Below are positions 12,371 through 25,000 of a stretch of 64,000 nucleotides of DNA, one piece after another. Made by a program: the position numbers and the translations under genes. Source of the DNA: Phaseolus vulgaris (taxonomy: Eukaryota; Streptophyta; Magnoliopsida; Fabales; Fabaceae). Under the pieces are notes generated by a model, which worked only from the letters and a program-made list of their open reading frames with translations, was not told where the DNA came from and did no database searches. Position 1 is the stretch's first letter, and each line of letters opens with the position of its first letter. The stretch is taken from contig NC_023751.2 in assembly GCF_000499845.2 (NCBI RefSeq), positions 14,168,280 to 14,232,279 of the forward strand. The letters are read 5' to 3'.

Positions 12371-14432
12371 AACAGTTTTATATTATTATGTAATTATAAA
12401 ATAGATTATAATATTATTATAACAACTATTTATATTTATATTTAGAGTATTTTTTAATGGATTCACAATATAAAAAAAAAAACTAAATTTTTATTGTAAG
12501 AAGTCAACCATCTTACCACCTCTGATAATTTATTATTGAATAAAGTATAAATTTGTTTATTGTTAGTGTATAATAATTTAATCATATTATTTTAATTTGA
12601 TTTAAAAGATTTTATAAATTGAAGTTATAGCTTAATATGCATGTATTATTAATGTAAATTTAAGTTAAAAATGATTATGTCGTCAATTATGATCTTCAAT
12701 GTTCAGAAAGTTCTTCTGAGAGAAAATATTAGAAAGATTTAGTACGAATGAATCATAAAGATTCTATGTAAAATTTAAGAAAATATTTTTGACCTAAAAC
12801 CTTAAAATAATAAATATATGGATCTTCAGGTTCATTCATATATAATATGAGGTTAAATGTATAATAATAAAAAAATATCTAAAATCTCATTTTCCATTTT
12901 CACTCCAAACAATACTGATATGAGAAATATTAAGTAAGAAATTAAAAAAAGATTCATATAGAATTATTGAATCATCAAAATCTTCTATGAAAAAGAGACA
13001 GTAATATTTCATTAAAGAAAATGAAGAGAAGAGAGATTATATATGTGATCAATGTTATTCATTCAGTGATTCTCTTAAGAGAGATAACTTTGTAATCCTA
13101 TTTTTAAGAAATTATTTTTTATTACATCTGAAAAAAAAAAAATTCAGTCAAATTTCTGGTATTATTATTTTATTCTCTTTACTTATTTTTTTTCAAGGAA
13201 ATTTAATCTATTAATTCCCAATAATTATTATTTAAAAGTACAAAGGAATCTACCACAAATTCTGAGCCCAATATACTTAATCAAAGTAAAACTCTGACAT
13301 AATTAAACACTATTATGTATGTTGTGATGAATTTCCTGGTGTCTGCTATCAATTCTAATAATAAAAAACACTAATATATATGTTGTAAAAAGAATTTATT
13401 TATAATTTAATTAACCGAGTGGTGTTTAACTTACTTAAACCGAGGGTGTTTAATGAATATGTCTTGGATTAAAAAAAAAGAATTATGATTGTAGATGAAA
13501 TTAAGAAGGTCTGAGTCATATTTGTTCTATTAAAATTCCTACAAGAAAGTTTGACAGATACATTTCTACAGATAAATTTTCTGTTGCACAAAATGTGTTT
13601 ATTTAACAGATGTACAAGAAAAAAATTATAATTTAATCAATTCTTTATTATTTAGTCGTAGTTATGACTGTTTTTTCTAACTCTTCCCTTGTTAAAAACT
13701 GTGTTTCATAAAAAAATTGAGTGTTTTTTATCTGAATTTAAGATTATTATTTTTTTGTGGAAAGTAATGAGTTTCACAGACACATTTATATATTCTGACA
13801 AAGTGGCGTCTGTGTGATGCATGAACTAATCTACTCTATCAGAAAGAGAATATGCAGCTAAAAAAGAAAAAGTGAAGTTTGCAAATCAATTGAAAAGGTA
13901 CAAAATTCTGATTGGTGATCACTGATAATCAATATATGTGGCTTTAGCAAGAGGACAAAAGCAAAGTCACTTTTGCATGACCCATATATTCAATTGGGTT
14001 TTGGCCTCTTGTAACTTCACTTTGCAGCAACGTTTGACCAATAAATAAAAAAGAAAATAAAAGTACATGTAACTCTAATCTTTAACCTGCTACACTATGT
14101 TTTTAAAATCAAGGATCAAAAGTAGCTAAAGATTTGGAGTTCTAACAACCAGCAAATTATGAAAAGACAAAACCACCACTATGTATTGTCTGTAAGAAGA
14201 AAGGGGATATTGGAACATAGTGTGTGGAGCTGTACTTTTCAGATCAATAATTCACAAAACAAGACACCACCCACCTTTTCTTAAATCAGAGATCTAAACT
14301 ATCATTCAAAATTAAAACTCAACTCTCAAGTTTTAATATCATCAAAATTCAAACCAAAATACACACCAAGCTTTCATCCATTTGCTATAATGGAATGTTT
14401 TCGTGGCCCAACACAAACTAGATTCTCATAAA

Positions 14433-14756
14433 TTAGCTGAGGGATGTTTCTTCCTGCACCCCATCATTCTTCTTTCGCACCCCATCAAATAGGTGAAATT
14501 ATTAAGACCTCATTGTGGAAAACTCTTTCCAGAACATACATTCTAAAATGTATTATATACGTTTTTGAAAAATTTATTCCAAAAAGTATTTTTCAGAAAT
14601 ATATTTGTTGAATTGTGGAAAGTATGTTCTGAAAAACTTCTGAAAAAGATAATCCAAAAGTCATTTAAAAAGAGGGTAAAACAATTTTCTTTATTAAATT
14701 AATGGGATACAAGAAGAATTTTGATACGATTCAGGAAAGAAACTGTCTTAGCTGAG
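14433..14756. mobile_element. Mutator-type MITE with perfect 9-bp target duplication
   Basis: A 306-base element (14442-14747) is flanked on both sides by the identical 9-mer TTAGCTGAG (14433-14441 and 14748-14756). Its left end carries TTTCTTCCTGCACCCC and its right end, inverted, GACAGTTTCTTTCCTG. Target duplications of 9 bp are the hallmark of Mutator-like elements. There is no coding capacity, so it must have moved with a transposase from elsewhere. Related elements lie at 45626-46118 and 62466-62975. Confidence 0.85.
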
Positions 14757-15700
14757 ACGGTAACACACAGCCAACCTATCTGCACCCCCATAGTTCACAT
14801 ATACACCAAACTGTCTCTTGTCAGTTACCCTTTTTGCCTTTGTCACTACTTTTAACTATGTGTTGTGTCATAAATAAACTTTTTGTTCTGAATAATATTA
14901 AAGAGTCCTGAATTACACAATCCAAAGTTTTTCATTATGAAAAATTGAATTTCAAATTGTACAGAATCTTTTTCATGAAAAAAATGACTGAGACTATGCA
15001 GTAAAAAATAACCCAGCTTGCACCATCAAAAAGGCTTATAGATTGCATAGTCTAGCTAAATAGCGCAGTTAAAAACTTTTTTTTTTAATAAACCAAAGGA
15101 GGAAAGTGAAAATTTTCATATTGATGTTGATAAAAAAGGAAATTAGAGGTGTGCAAAAAGAAATCCCCTTGCTTACTCTGTATCAGGACCATATAGACTA
15201 ATAAAATAGTTAAAACTGTCACATTCACCCTAAAGCTCCAAAATCATTAGAGAGAAATTGCCCTTAAGGTTTGCTTGTAATTTTGTTTCCTACTTTTATT
15301 TTCTGTTTTCACTTTAATTACATAACAAAATCGCGTCATGGTCCAAGGATTGCAACAAAGTTTGCGTACTTCACTGTCAAAATGTACGCATCAATATGAA
15401 ATATGAATTATGGTAAACGTTTATTTTCCATCAATAATTCAAGGGATATTTAAACTCCTCAGTACAGTAAACAAAAATCAGCTTAGAATACTGAAACTAA
15501 CTGAGGGTTCTCTCGGGAAAGTAATGTAGTGCGGTGATATGATATGCATGTATTCACTGACACTCAAACATGCAAATCGAAACCAAATAAACCGTACAAA
15601 CATAGTTTCCTCCGTATGAATTATGGTGTACGTATTGTCTGAACAAAACAACAACACAATCACAGCTAAGCACTGAGCAATGCAAAAAACGTTAATTGGG
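14757..15700. other. Intergenic DNA between MITE and PDS5C-like copy 1
   Basis: I see no gene here. The segment up to about 16078 contains the 3' flank of copy 1; recognisable homology with the other two copies starts near 15720 (shared motif GTTGCTAGCCAAATATTTTC). Confidence 0.5.
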
Positions 15701-16078
15701 TAGGAGGTAGTAAGTAGTCAACCGTCAGTATCAGGCAGTGCCAAATCATTCTTTAAATGATGGTTGCTAGCCAAATATTTTCAAGTGTTGCCTTTAAAAT
15801 AACATCCCTCTAGTCTAGAAACAAATGTAAAAGTGATTAAAGATACTAGCCCATGCTACAACTAAACTAGCCTAGCTAATTAACCAGACAAAATAATACT
15901 TACCAACGATGAGAGAATTACCACAAAATGATGAACAGCTAACCTGATACAGTTAAGGAATAAACAGCGAGAATAAATACCCACTTATATGTTCTCTGAT
16001 GCATCCTTCCACTCTTGACCTCACTCCCTCATGCTTTTGATGATCTTTAAGTCATGCCCTTGGCATTTTGAACTTTGA

Positions 16079-19000
16079 TCAAGCATCTGAATTTTCATCC
16101 TCCGCATATTTTCTCTTCAATAAACCGGATTTCACCTTGCCAGTACCATTAACATCACTCTTTCCACCACTTTTAAGAGGTTTTCCTCTGGAAATGGCAG
16201 TCTTCAAGGTTTCTTGCTTGGATTTCCCACTTCTTTGAGTTTCTTGCTTAGACTTGGCAGCGGATTTTGGCTTGCTAGTATCATCATCCTTTGAATCGCT
16301 AATCTTGGAAGTATCAGGGTTTTTGGATTTATTACTCATTTTCTTAGCAGCTGCAACAGGTTTACTGCTACCACTTTTAGGAGTGCTGTCCTTAGATTTT
16401 CTACTAACTCGGTCCTCAGATTTGCTAATAGTCTTGGAATCTTTGGATTTGTTGCCATCTTTGGACTTTTGGCTAGACTTCATGGAACCCTTTGATCTAC
16501 TGGGTGTTGCTGCTCCACCGCTACAAATTGAAGTAAAAATTAGACATAAAAAAGGTGAAAATGGAATAGATTATTTGATATTCGCGAACCTTTTGGAGGA
16601 ATCATCCACCTTTCCTTGCTTGGTTGATTCGCCAACACTAGTTTTCCCTTTCTTCTTCGGTGGCCTGAATAGGATCAGAGAACAATGCAATGTGAACCAC
16701 ACTGTGTATGCCACAGCATCAAAGAGAATACAAAAATAGACAGCAATAAACAACACAAGTCCATTTGAATCCTTCAAAAAGAGGGAAAACATTAAACAAT
16801 CTACTGACACATTCTTAATTAATAAAAACAAACCAGTGCAGCACATAGCCTAATTGCTTCACGAGGTATACAAATAACCAGGTCAAACAATTTAGCACTT
16901 TTCAATCTATATATATTAGTGAACAGATGAGTATATATCTGCCAAAAAAGTTTGGTGAAATAAAAGGATACAGACATTTTTTTTATTTTTTAAATATATC
17001 TCTTTTAGCACTCAACACTATTTATAAAATGCAACTAAAAATTCACAACCGTTACATGCTCTGGAACTCCAAAGGCTTCAATAATTAAAGGCCACAACAA
17101 ACTTGGATCATCAAATATACAACATAACAACAATGACTGGGGGGGACAAGTTCCGAATTATGCCATGGGACAAATCCTATCAAAAGCTCTAAACTAAAGG
17201 CTCAGGCAAATCATCATTCACAAAAATACATATTTGCAAAAGGAGTATGCTCGGTTTTTCAAGTTATATATACCATGGTAGCATTATTTGAAACAATATA
17301 TCAATCAAATCAGTAATAAGCACAAACAGCACCAAATAAACAAAAGAACACACAGATGCACAGAATTTCTGCAAAACGCAACATCACAATATATGTACAC
17401 CTCATAAAAAACATGCTTAAAAAGTTATAGAATAATACAAACAAAAGATGTATCTACAGAGAATGACATTAACAATATGCAGAACATACATATCAGTGGA
17501 AGCATCGAGACTTTCACGATCACTTTGTCCTTCCTGTCCAGAGAAATAATTGGCATTAATTTATGTGCCAGAGAAAATTTGGTGTGCAAAGAAAAGTCGT
17601 AGACCAACCTCATCTGCATCTGAGTCAGCTTCAATGAACTTCCATTTTTCCTTCACGAGATTTAATGTTTCTTCATCACCATCATCGTACAAGACCTAAA
17701 ATAGAGAACATATGTCAGAAGATAAAATAGGGTGCATTTGGTTTAGTCTCGAAAAATTAATTTTATGAAATTGCTCCTTTTTTTCACGTGTTACTCTTTC
17801 TAGCACATGAAAAAAACACTAAAATTACTTTCTTTTTCATTGTTTACGTTTTACTTTTAATTTCCAGAAAAACTACCTCTATCCCTATATATATGACTCT
17901 TTTCAGAAATCTGTTATTCCCTTTCCGCAAGACCCTTTTCAAATTGTTTCTTGCACTAATTATTTTTTTTCAATACGATCTTAATTATATTATTTTCGTA
18001 GTCAATAAATAAATACAATAAAGTGATAAAATAAACTCATTTTTCTCTTCTGCAAAGTGCAGAAAATTATCAGCACATATGAATTAATTAGGTGAAAAGT
18101 AGTAAAAGATACTAAAATGGGCACAGCAACACAAAAGAACAAAAAGAATACGAAGTTTAATCTCAATAATGGAAAGGGGGGGAGGATAGATAGATGACTT
18201 AATAAACTGTCAAATCACCTTGTGCTTCTTTTTGCCAGAATAAAAAGAATGGATAACACCTTTGTAAAACCTGAAACAAATGAGGTGTCAGTCAAAATTT
18301 ATAGTAAATATTTCTATTATATAAAGATGATCAGGCAAACTGATGGAATGTGCATGATATACCCTAGTTTTATTCAAACACATATTCCCTCGGTATCTCA
18401 CATCAAATCATAAACCCCCCAATTTCATTCTTACAAGACAGTTTGACATACAAACAGATCAAGTAGATTACACACACATAAGCCAGTAAAGAAAATCTAG
18501 AACACAAACCATTGAGAGCACAATAACTTCAACAGAATGGTTTACAAAAACATGCATGTAATAAATGTTACTGTAATACAAATAATTCAAACCTCATGAA
18601 CACAAAGAAACATTAGTCCAGATTAAGATGTGTAAAAACAAGTGTTCCATATTAGACAACCATAAATTAAAAAAAAAAAACTAGAGATTACAATTTGAAA
18701 GTAAATGCCAAATATCACGAAGCATTTCCTGGTCCCTTATGAACAAAAACTTCCAGTGACAGCAAGTAAAAATGGGAGTCATTTTAAGTACTTACTCACG
18801 ATCCTCAGGCCACCAAACTTTGACCCTTGAACCAACAAGGTTTTCACCATATTCCTTCACATCCGACTCCTGGTACAGGAAAAAGATAATTAGCAATCAA
18901 CCCAAGAATACAATGAAACTTCTTGAATTAGCAAGACCAAGCTACATAAAGGATTTTTCCAAACCAAAGGTTCCCTTAGAAATATATCATGGAAGTTTCA

Positions 19001-22000
19001 GTATCATAATTTAAAAATTCAGAGGGTAAATGACGTACATTTTCTTTTCCTGAAGTGCGTTTCCTTTTCACATTTGCCCTGGGAGTCTCCTCTGAACTTT
19101 CATCTTTAGTTGATTTTGTACCAGACCTCGGAGAAGAAACCACTTCCTAAATAATTAAAATTGATTTATTTAATGCTTTACATTAAAAAAAACAGAATAA
19201 ATCATGCAGCAATAATGGTAGTATACAGAAGTAAACACAGTATAATGCTTGAAAAATACCCTGTCCACTTCCATAGCAGTTGATTTTGCAAGGTCTGTTT
19301 CAGAGTTAGCTTTCACCCTCCCTCCCTTTTTCTTGTCCCCAATCTGCTTTGAAGAGGATCCACCACTACCCTTTTTGTTTTCATCTAATTTCTTCGCTGA
19401 GTGCTTTTTAGCATCTGCGTCATTTGCTGCCGCACTTCCCTTTTTAACTGAATCTACAACACTAGTTTTTTTCACAGAGTTCTGACCGGGTGCCTTTTTC
19501 ATTGACCGCCTAGCAGGTCTGGCTTCTGAATCACTAGCTCCTCCAGACACCTTGGAAACATCCTCTCCAGCCACAGATTTTATAGGGCCGTCTTTCTTTT
19601 TTGTTCGTCCATGTTTCTTTAATCGATTCTCATCATGGAGGCTCTCACTTGGTGGAGAAGCAACTTCAGATTCATTGTTGCATGCCTTTGGTGATGAAGT
19701 CTTAGCATCAATTTCTTTGTTGTTCTGTGAAGGTCCTGCTGCTTCAACAAAATGGTCCTCATGAGGAGAACTGGGTACTTTCTTGCTGTTGCTTTCATAG
19801 TTGAGCATTTTCTCAGTTTCCTTATCATTAGGAGCAACTTGACCCTTGGAAAGTTTAGCAGATTTAGTTGAAGAGCTTGATTTCTTCCGTCGTCTCTTGG
19901 TAGATTGTTCTGGCTTATTTTTACTATTGTCAACTTTTTCAGGGTCTAAATCATTACACGCTTCATGACCAGATATATTCAAACCTTCAGAGTGATTAGA
20001 GCAGTCAGCATCCTCTTGCTTTTTAATGGACTTGGAATCAGCTAAAGTATCTTCTTCAACACCATTGCTCATGACCGACTTTGGAGATATATTTACATCA
20101 GGATTTTCTTGTTGAGAGGGTGTAACTTCCCTTGGATCCTTCTCGTCTACCTGGTAAAACCACAATCAGTATGTTCCAGAGTTCAATTCTGGACAACAAA
20201 ACTCTAGAGCCACAAGATATGTAAAAAACAAAAGCATTAAAGTGGGGCCATACATGTGCTGAATCCTCACGTGGCTGTTTTGCCAAATCAACCTTATCTT
20301 CCTGAAGGAATCAATATGACAAAAGTAAAGTTTCAAGATTCTCTTATCATGAAATGTTTCAAATATTAAGAATTGACAAATGACCAACAGAAAACTTACC
20401 ACGTGCTCACTAGTAACACATGTATCATTTTTCTCCAGGGTATCAGATGTGTCTTGGCATATTGAAGAAAGTACCAAACTATAATCACCCATAGGTATAC
20501 CCAAGGATTTCACTGCTTGAACCAAATAGGGTTTAAGCTTGGTTGCACAACTTTCAAGGACCCTCTCACCCAATTTTTTGGCAATTGGAAAAGCTTCCTA
20601 GATCACAATGATTATCAACGTCAAACCAATGATAAAATTAGAACAAAAGCGGTTCAATTTCAAAATCACAATCAACTTAAAGGAATGAAAGTGAAACTGC
20701 CAAACTACAACCTCGTCATCTTTTTTAACTGTGGCCAGAAGTGTAGACAGAAGGTCTAAGGATATATCTTCACTTTCCTCTAGAACAAGGGTCATAATTG
20801 TTTCCATGGATGAAAAAACATTTTCTGGATGATGTTCCCTGAAATTTATAAATAGACATGATTAGAACTACGTTCCCCTTCCCCCACATTAAGAGTTTCC
20901 AACTGTCTAAAAAATATGCATTAGTACACATGAACAACTATGTTGCACAGCCACAAGTATGAGCACTGGGTTTAATAATTTTTAAGAAAATCAGGATAAA
21001 TATTTCATGTTAAGCACAAGATAATTATATTTATACATGGATTAATTTTATTAATTTGATTTTTCTGGATTTCTATAAATTTTCTTCATATAGCTGATAT
21101 TTAGTTTGATTTCTTGATTTCTGTAGTTTAATAATTTGATTTCTTCACATACATGGCTTATTTTTCATATTTTTGTTGGTTTTTAATCTCATGCAAACCT
21201 CATTAAAAAAGCATAATTGTAGCCAAATTTAAAGAATATTTTTCATTATCCAAAGAAAACATGTAGCGAAGGAGACTGAAAATAAAGCCAGTCAAGTTCT
21301 AATAGAGTCATAATATATTGTATCAGACTGTCAGTATCCACCAGAGGTAAAATATGTATACATAGTCAAATTTATAAGTATTTTTCTAAAACTATATCGA
21401 AGGAAGTCATCAGTAATCACACTACTATGTGTTTACAAGATAATAAGCAGGAAAAAAATAAACACATTAAGATAGTTAACACAGACTAAGTAGTAACAGA
21501 TCAGAATAATAGAACCGTGCTTGAAGTAGAAATACAGACGTCAAAGTAATTGAAGCCATGATGAAGCGCAACTTAAAGTAGAATCACAGAAGACAATTAG
21601 TACCTTATTGCTTTAAAGAAATGCTGAAACATCTCCAAAATCAGGGCATCACATTCAAGATCCAGCATTACGACACATGATCTGACTTTTGCAACAGTTT
21701 CAAGAATTGAGGTCCTCTTTGCATATGATCGACTTAACTTATCATGTAGATTTTCAAATGAAGATACTATTACTTGAAAGACCTCCTGTAAGAAAATGTC
21801 ATTGGTGAAATTCAGTTGGATTGGATCACAGATTTACAATTTTTTTGTAAAAAGTATAATAAAAAGTCCATTCATATACTGTAGCAGAACAAATTATGCA
21901 CACCTTCATTTGATCATCATCATAAGGAGCTTCAGGTGCAGTGATTCTTGTTATTTCACTGATGCAAGAGGCAACTGCAACTTTGACATCATCATCTGAG

Positions 22001-25000
22001 TGCCTCAAAAGTTTGTCTGCAATCAATGCTTTCAATGATGGAGAGAGTGCAATTTGCATAGAGTTTGAAGGTGACTGTTCAACCCTTGATAAGAAACTCT
22101 CTACTTGCTGCACGGCAAGGGGAAACAATATGTAAAAATCACAAAAATGTGTGTAGTACTTTGGCCACCCATCTAGTTAGGACGGTGTTTTAGACATATA
22201 ATCAGAAGAATTGTTAACCATCACCTCACTTCAAAGTTCAAAATTATATACTTTTTTTTCAGATATAAAATCACGGGCAGTTGAATTGAGATAGAAAATT
22301 ATGTATGGAGAGGTTAAATTTTGAATTGTGAATAATTTATATCATGATTCATAAGATTCATAAATATTAAAAAATGTATTGAATATAAGACATATAAACA
22401 TGCAAATATACTATTAATAACGACCATAGTAAAAAAGCAGTGGTTGTATGTATATCTGCACAACTTCAGCAACATAACCTCCAAAAAAACATTGATGCAG
22501 CTGCTTAAAATTCCTATAACAATGGTTATATGCTACAAAACAGATTTTGCATTATAGCCATTCAAAAAATAAGTGTTGTTGCTACTGCATAGTTACTGCA
22601 GACAATGGTTGTTGCTAGTATTGCTACACATACTGAACGGCCTCAAAAACAAAACAAAATATATCCAAATCATTCAGATTTCGTCCTCTTCCTCTCCAAG
22701 ATCTACATCACTCAAGTCATCTTCATCTTCTATTAAAAGTTTTTCCCTTCATCTGTGTCTTCAACTTCTTCCCCATCTCCTACTATGGATTTCCCATTTT
22801 TATTGGTCTCAGCATTTAAGCTTCTAGGACCTATATGAGTAAAAGAAAAACAAATAAACTCTAGTTCTAGTTTGAACATTGAAGTTCCAATTTCTAAAAA
22901 TAATAAGTATAAACAATTACCTCTCTTCCTATTTTTGCTTGGAGCTCCCTCTTCAACGTCAAAATACTCATGCACATTCATCCATGAGGAATCGATACGG
23001 ACGCAAGGATTTTCTTTTTCAGTGATTCCTTCGTCATCTGATTCAATATCTCACAAACATATGGGATCATAAGCTTCCCCCCATTCTCTTTGCTACACTT
23101 TTGCCTCAAGTTAAAGATTGTACTTCACGTAAACCAGAGCATTTAATCTTTGATGTTCCAATCTATTCGTTATCTTAGTATGCACTCGGTCCAAAATGCT
23201 CCAACTTTTTACACACCTTGTTGCACTACATATGAAGCTCAAAATTTTCATGGCCACCTTTTGTAATTATAATGTAATTAAAAATTTATAAATCATATAA
23301 AAATGGTAATGAGTAATTTAATTATCAAGTTGTTTGATATTTCTAGTATCTATCGCCACATCCATTCCAAAAAAGCCCCTTATCCCTTGAACTTTTCAAG
23401 TTGTTGATTACTTGCAACTCTTGTTCTTGAACCAAGTTGATTAATTTCAAGTTGTTTCACACAAACCCCAACACCTCACTATGCACGATAAAAATAAGTT
23501 GATCTGAACAAGGAAGATAGTGGTACTTACTTAGTAGGAAAAATTTATATGTAATTAGCTTACCTAGGATTGAGACAATAGGTTGCTGCATGGAGAAGCC
23601 TACATAGTTGTAAATTCCACCCAAGTGTCAATAATTTTCCATATTTTTTTACACCTTGTTTCTTTCTTTTGGAAATTTTCGGCAATTTGCTCCATAGCTT
23701 AATTCATTGCTTCATAAATGGATCGCATGGCTCGCTTTGCATCAACATTTACAAACCTCAAAAACTTGTACAAGTGGAATCACACATTTTAGGCAGTATT
23801 TGATTGATCTTCAAAATCTACCATCACTCAACACTAGATTCATCACTTGCTTAGCCTCAATTTTAGTAGCATGTGGACTAGTTGTCCATTCTTCCGAAGC
23901 AAACATAGATCTAATAGCATTTTTTTGTTTCTATTTAATGTCAAAGAAGTCGCAACATGTGTGATAGCTAGTCTTGCCAATTCCCGTCTATTAGAGTGCT
24001 TTCTATACAAAATAAGAACCCATGTGTGCCTAAAAATATTAGTGATTACCTTTGCATTGCGATGGTGTTGTACAGAAGCTCTCCAATGTCCTCAGGAACT
24101 AGATAAAGACAATAATGAGATGCACAAAAGGGATCAAAATAACTTGGTTCTATTTTCCATTAACATTCTCCCAATTGCAACTAGGTTAGAAGCCTCATCT
24201 GTAAATACTTGGACAACATGCTTCACTCCAATTTCACCCACTATGTTGTCCAACAACTCATACATTTTTTCCATCTTTTATCACATCACTAGTCTAAATA
24301 AATTAAAAAAAAAAAATGTCCCACTTGGACTATTAACAATAACATTAGTGAGTGATCTTTCCTTTCCCATCCGTCCAACCATCACACATCAATGTGCATC
24401 CCATTTCTTCCTAACACCACTATATTTTTCTAAATATTTTTGGACATTATCAACAGTTGTTTTTCAAATAGGAAACCCTTACCTCATGACAAGAAGGAGG
24501 CTTAAAATCATTACAATGCTCTCCAATGGCATTTAACATTTGGATAAAATGAGGATTCCTTACAAGATTAAATGGCAATGCATTACCATAAATGATGTTG
24601 CAAACTTCTTGGATTAGATATTCTCTTGTTTATAAAAATGCATTGGTTGTCATTTGTTGGAGAGCATTCTCTCCTTTTGCTACTTCTTTTGTAACTTCTG
24701 CACAATCAAGGTTGTTCTCCTCTTTCTTTCTTTCTTTACTTTTCAGCAACTTCACAAATGTTTCATTCACTTCATCTAGAATACTAGGACAAGGAATAAC
24801 ATCTTTGTTTGTTCTAGTAAGATGATGCTTCCACCTTGCTATGCCACCCCAACAAGCATAAGAACAAAATGTAAATTTTACTTGTAGTCTATTAGGAAGA
24901 AGAGCTTCACAATAGTTCTAAGTAATATCAGGCTCCCTTTTTATTTATCCATTTCTATAATGCAAGAGTCCAACAAAAAACTCACTAAGGAGTAGCACAT

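Larger units (their letters stand above)
7788..14432. other. Gene-poor, very AT-rich intergenic DNA with repeat remnants
   Basis: No coding exon is recognisable. It holds AT-rich foldback elements near 8969-9219, 10060-10220 and 10999-11312, and an LTR-like fragment near 11983-12370. Phrases near 8060-8100 resemble retroelement flanks but are too short to assign. Confidence 0.5.

Noticed and set aside
16254..16739. Long + strand open frames antisense to the PDS5C tails (also 35446-35985, 47012-47545 and 50764-51159)
   Set aside because: Lys/Ser/Asp-rich exons read backwards give stop-poor Leu/Phe/Ser-rich frames; their repeat in all copies follows from the sense exons.
23847..24536. 229-codon + strand open frame in intron 1 of copy 1
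   Set aside because: It is the antisense shadow of the decayed hAT transposase on the - strand.
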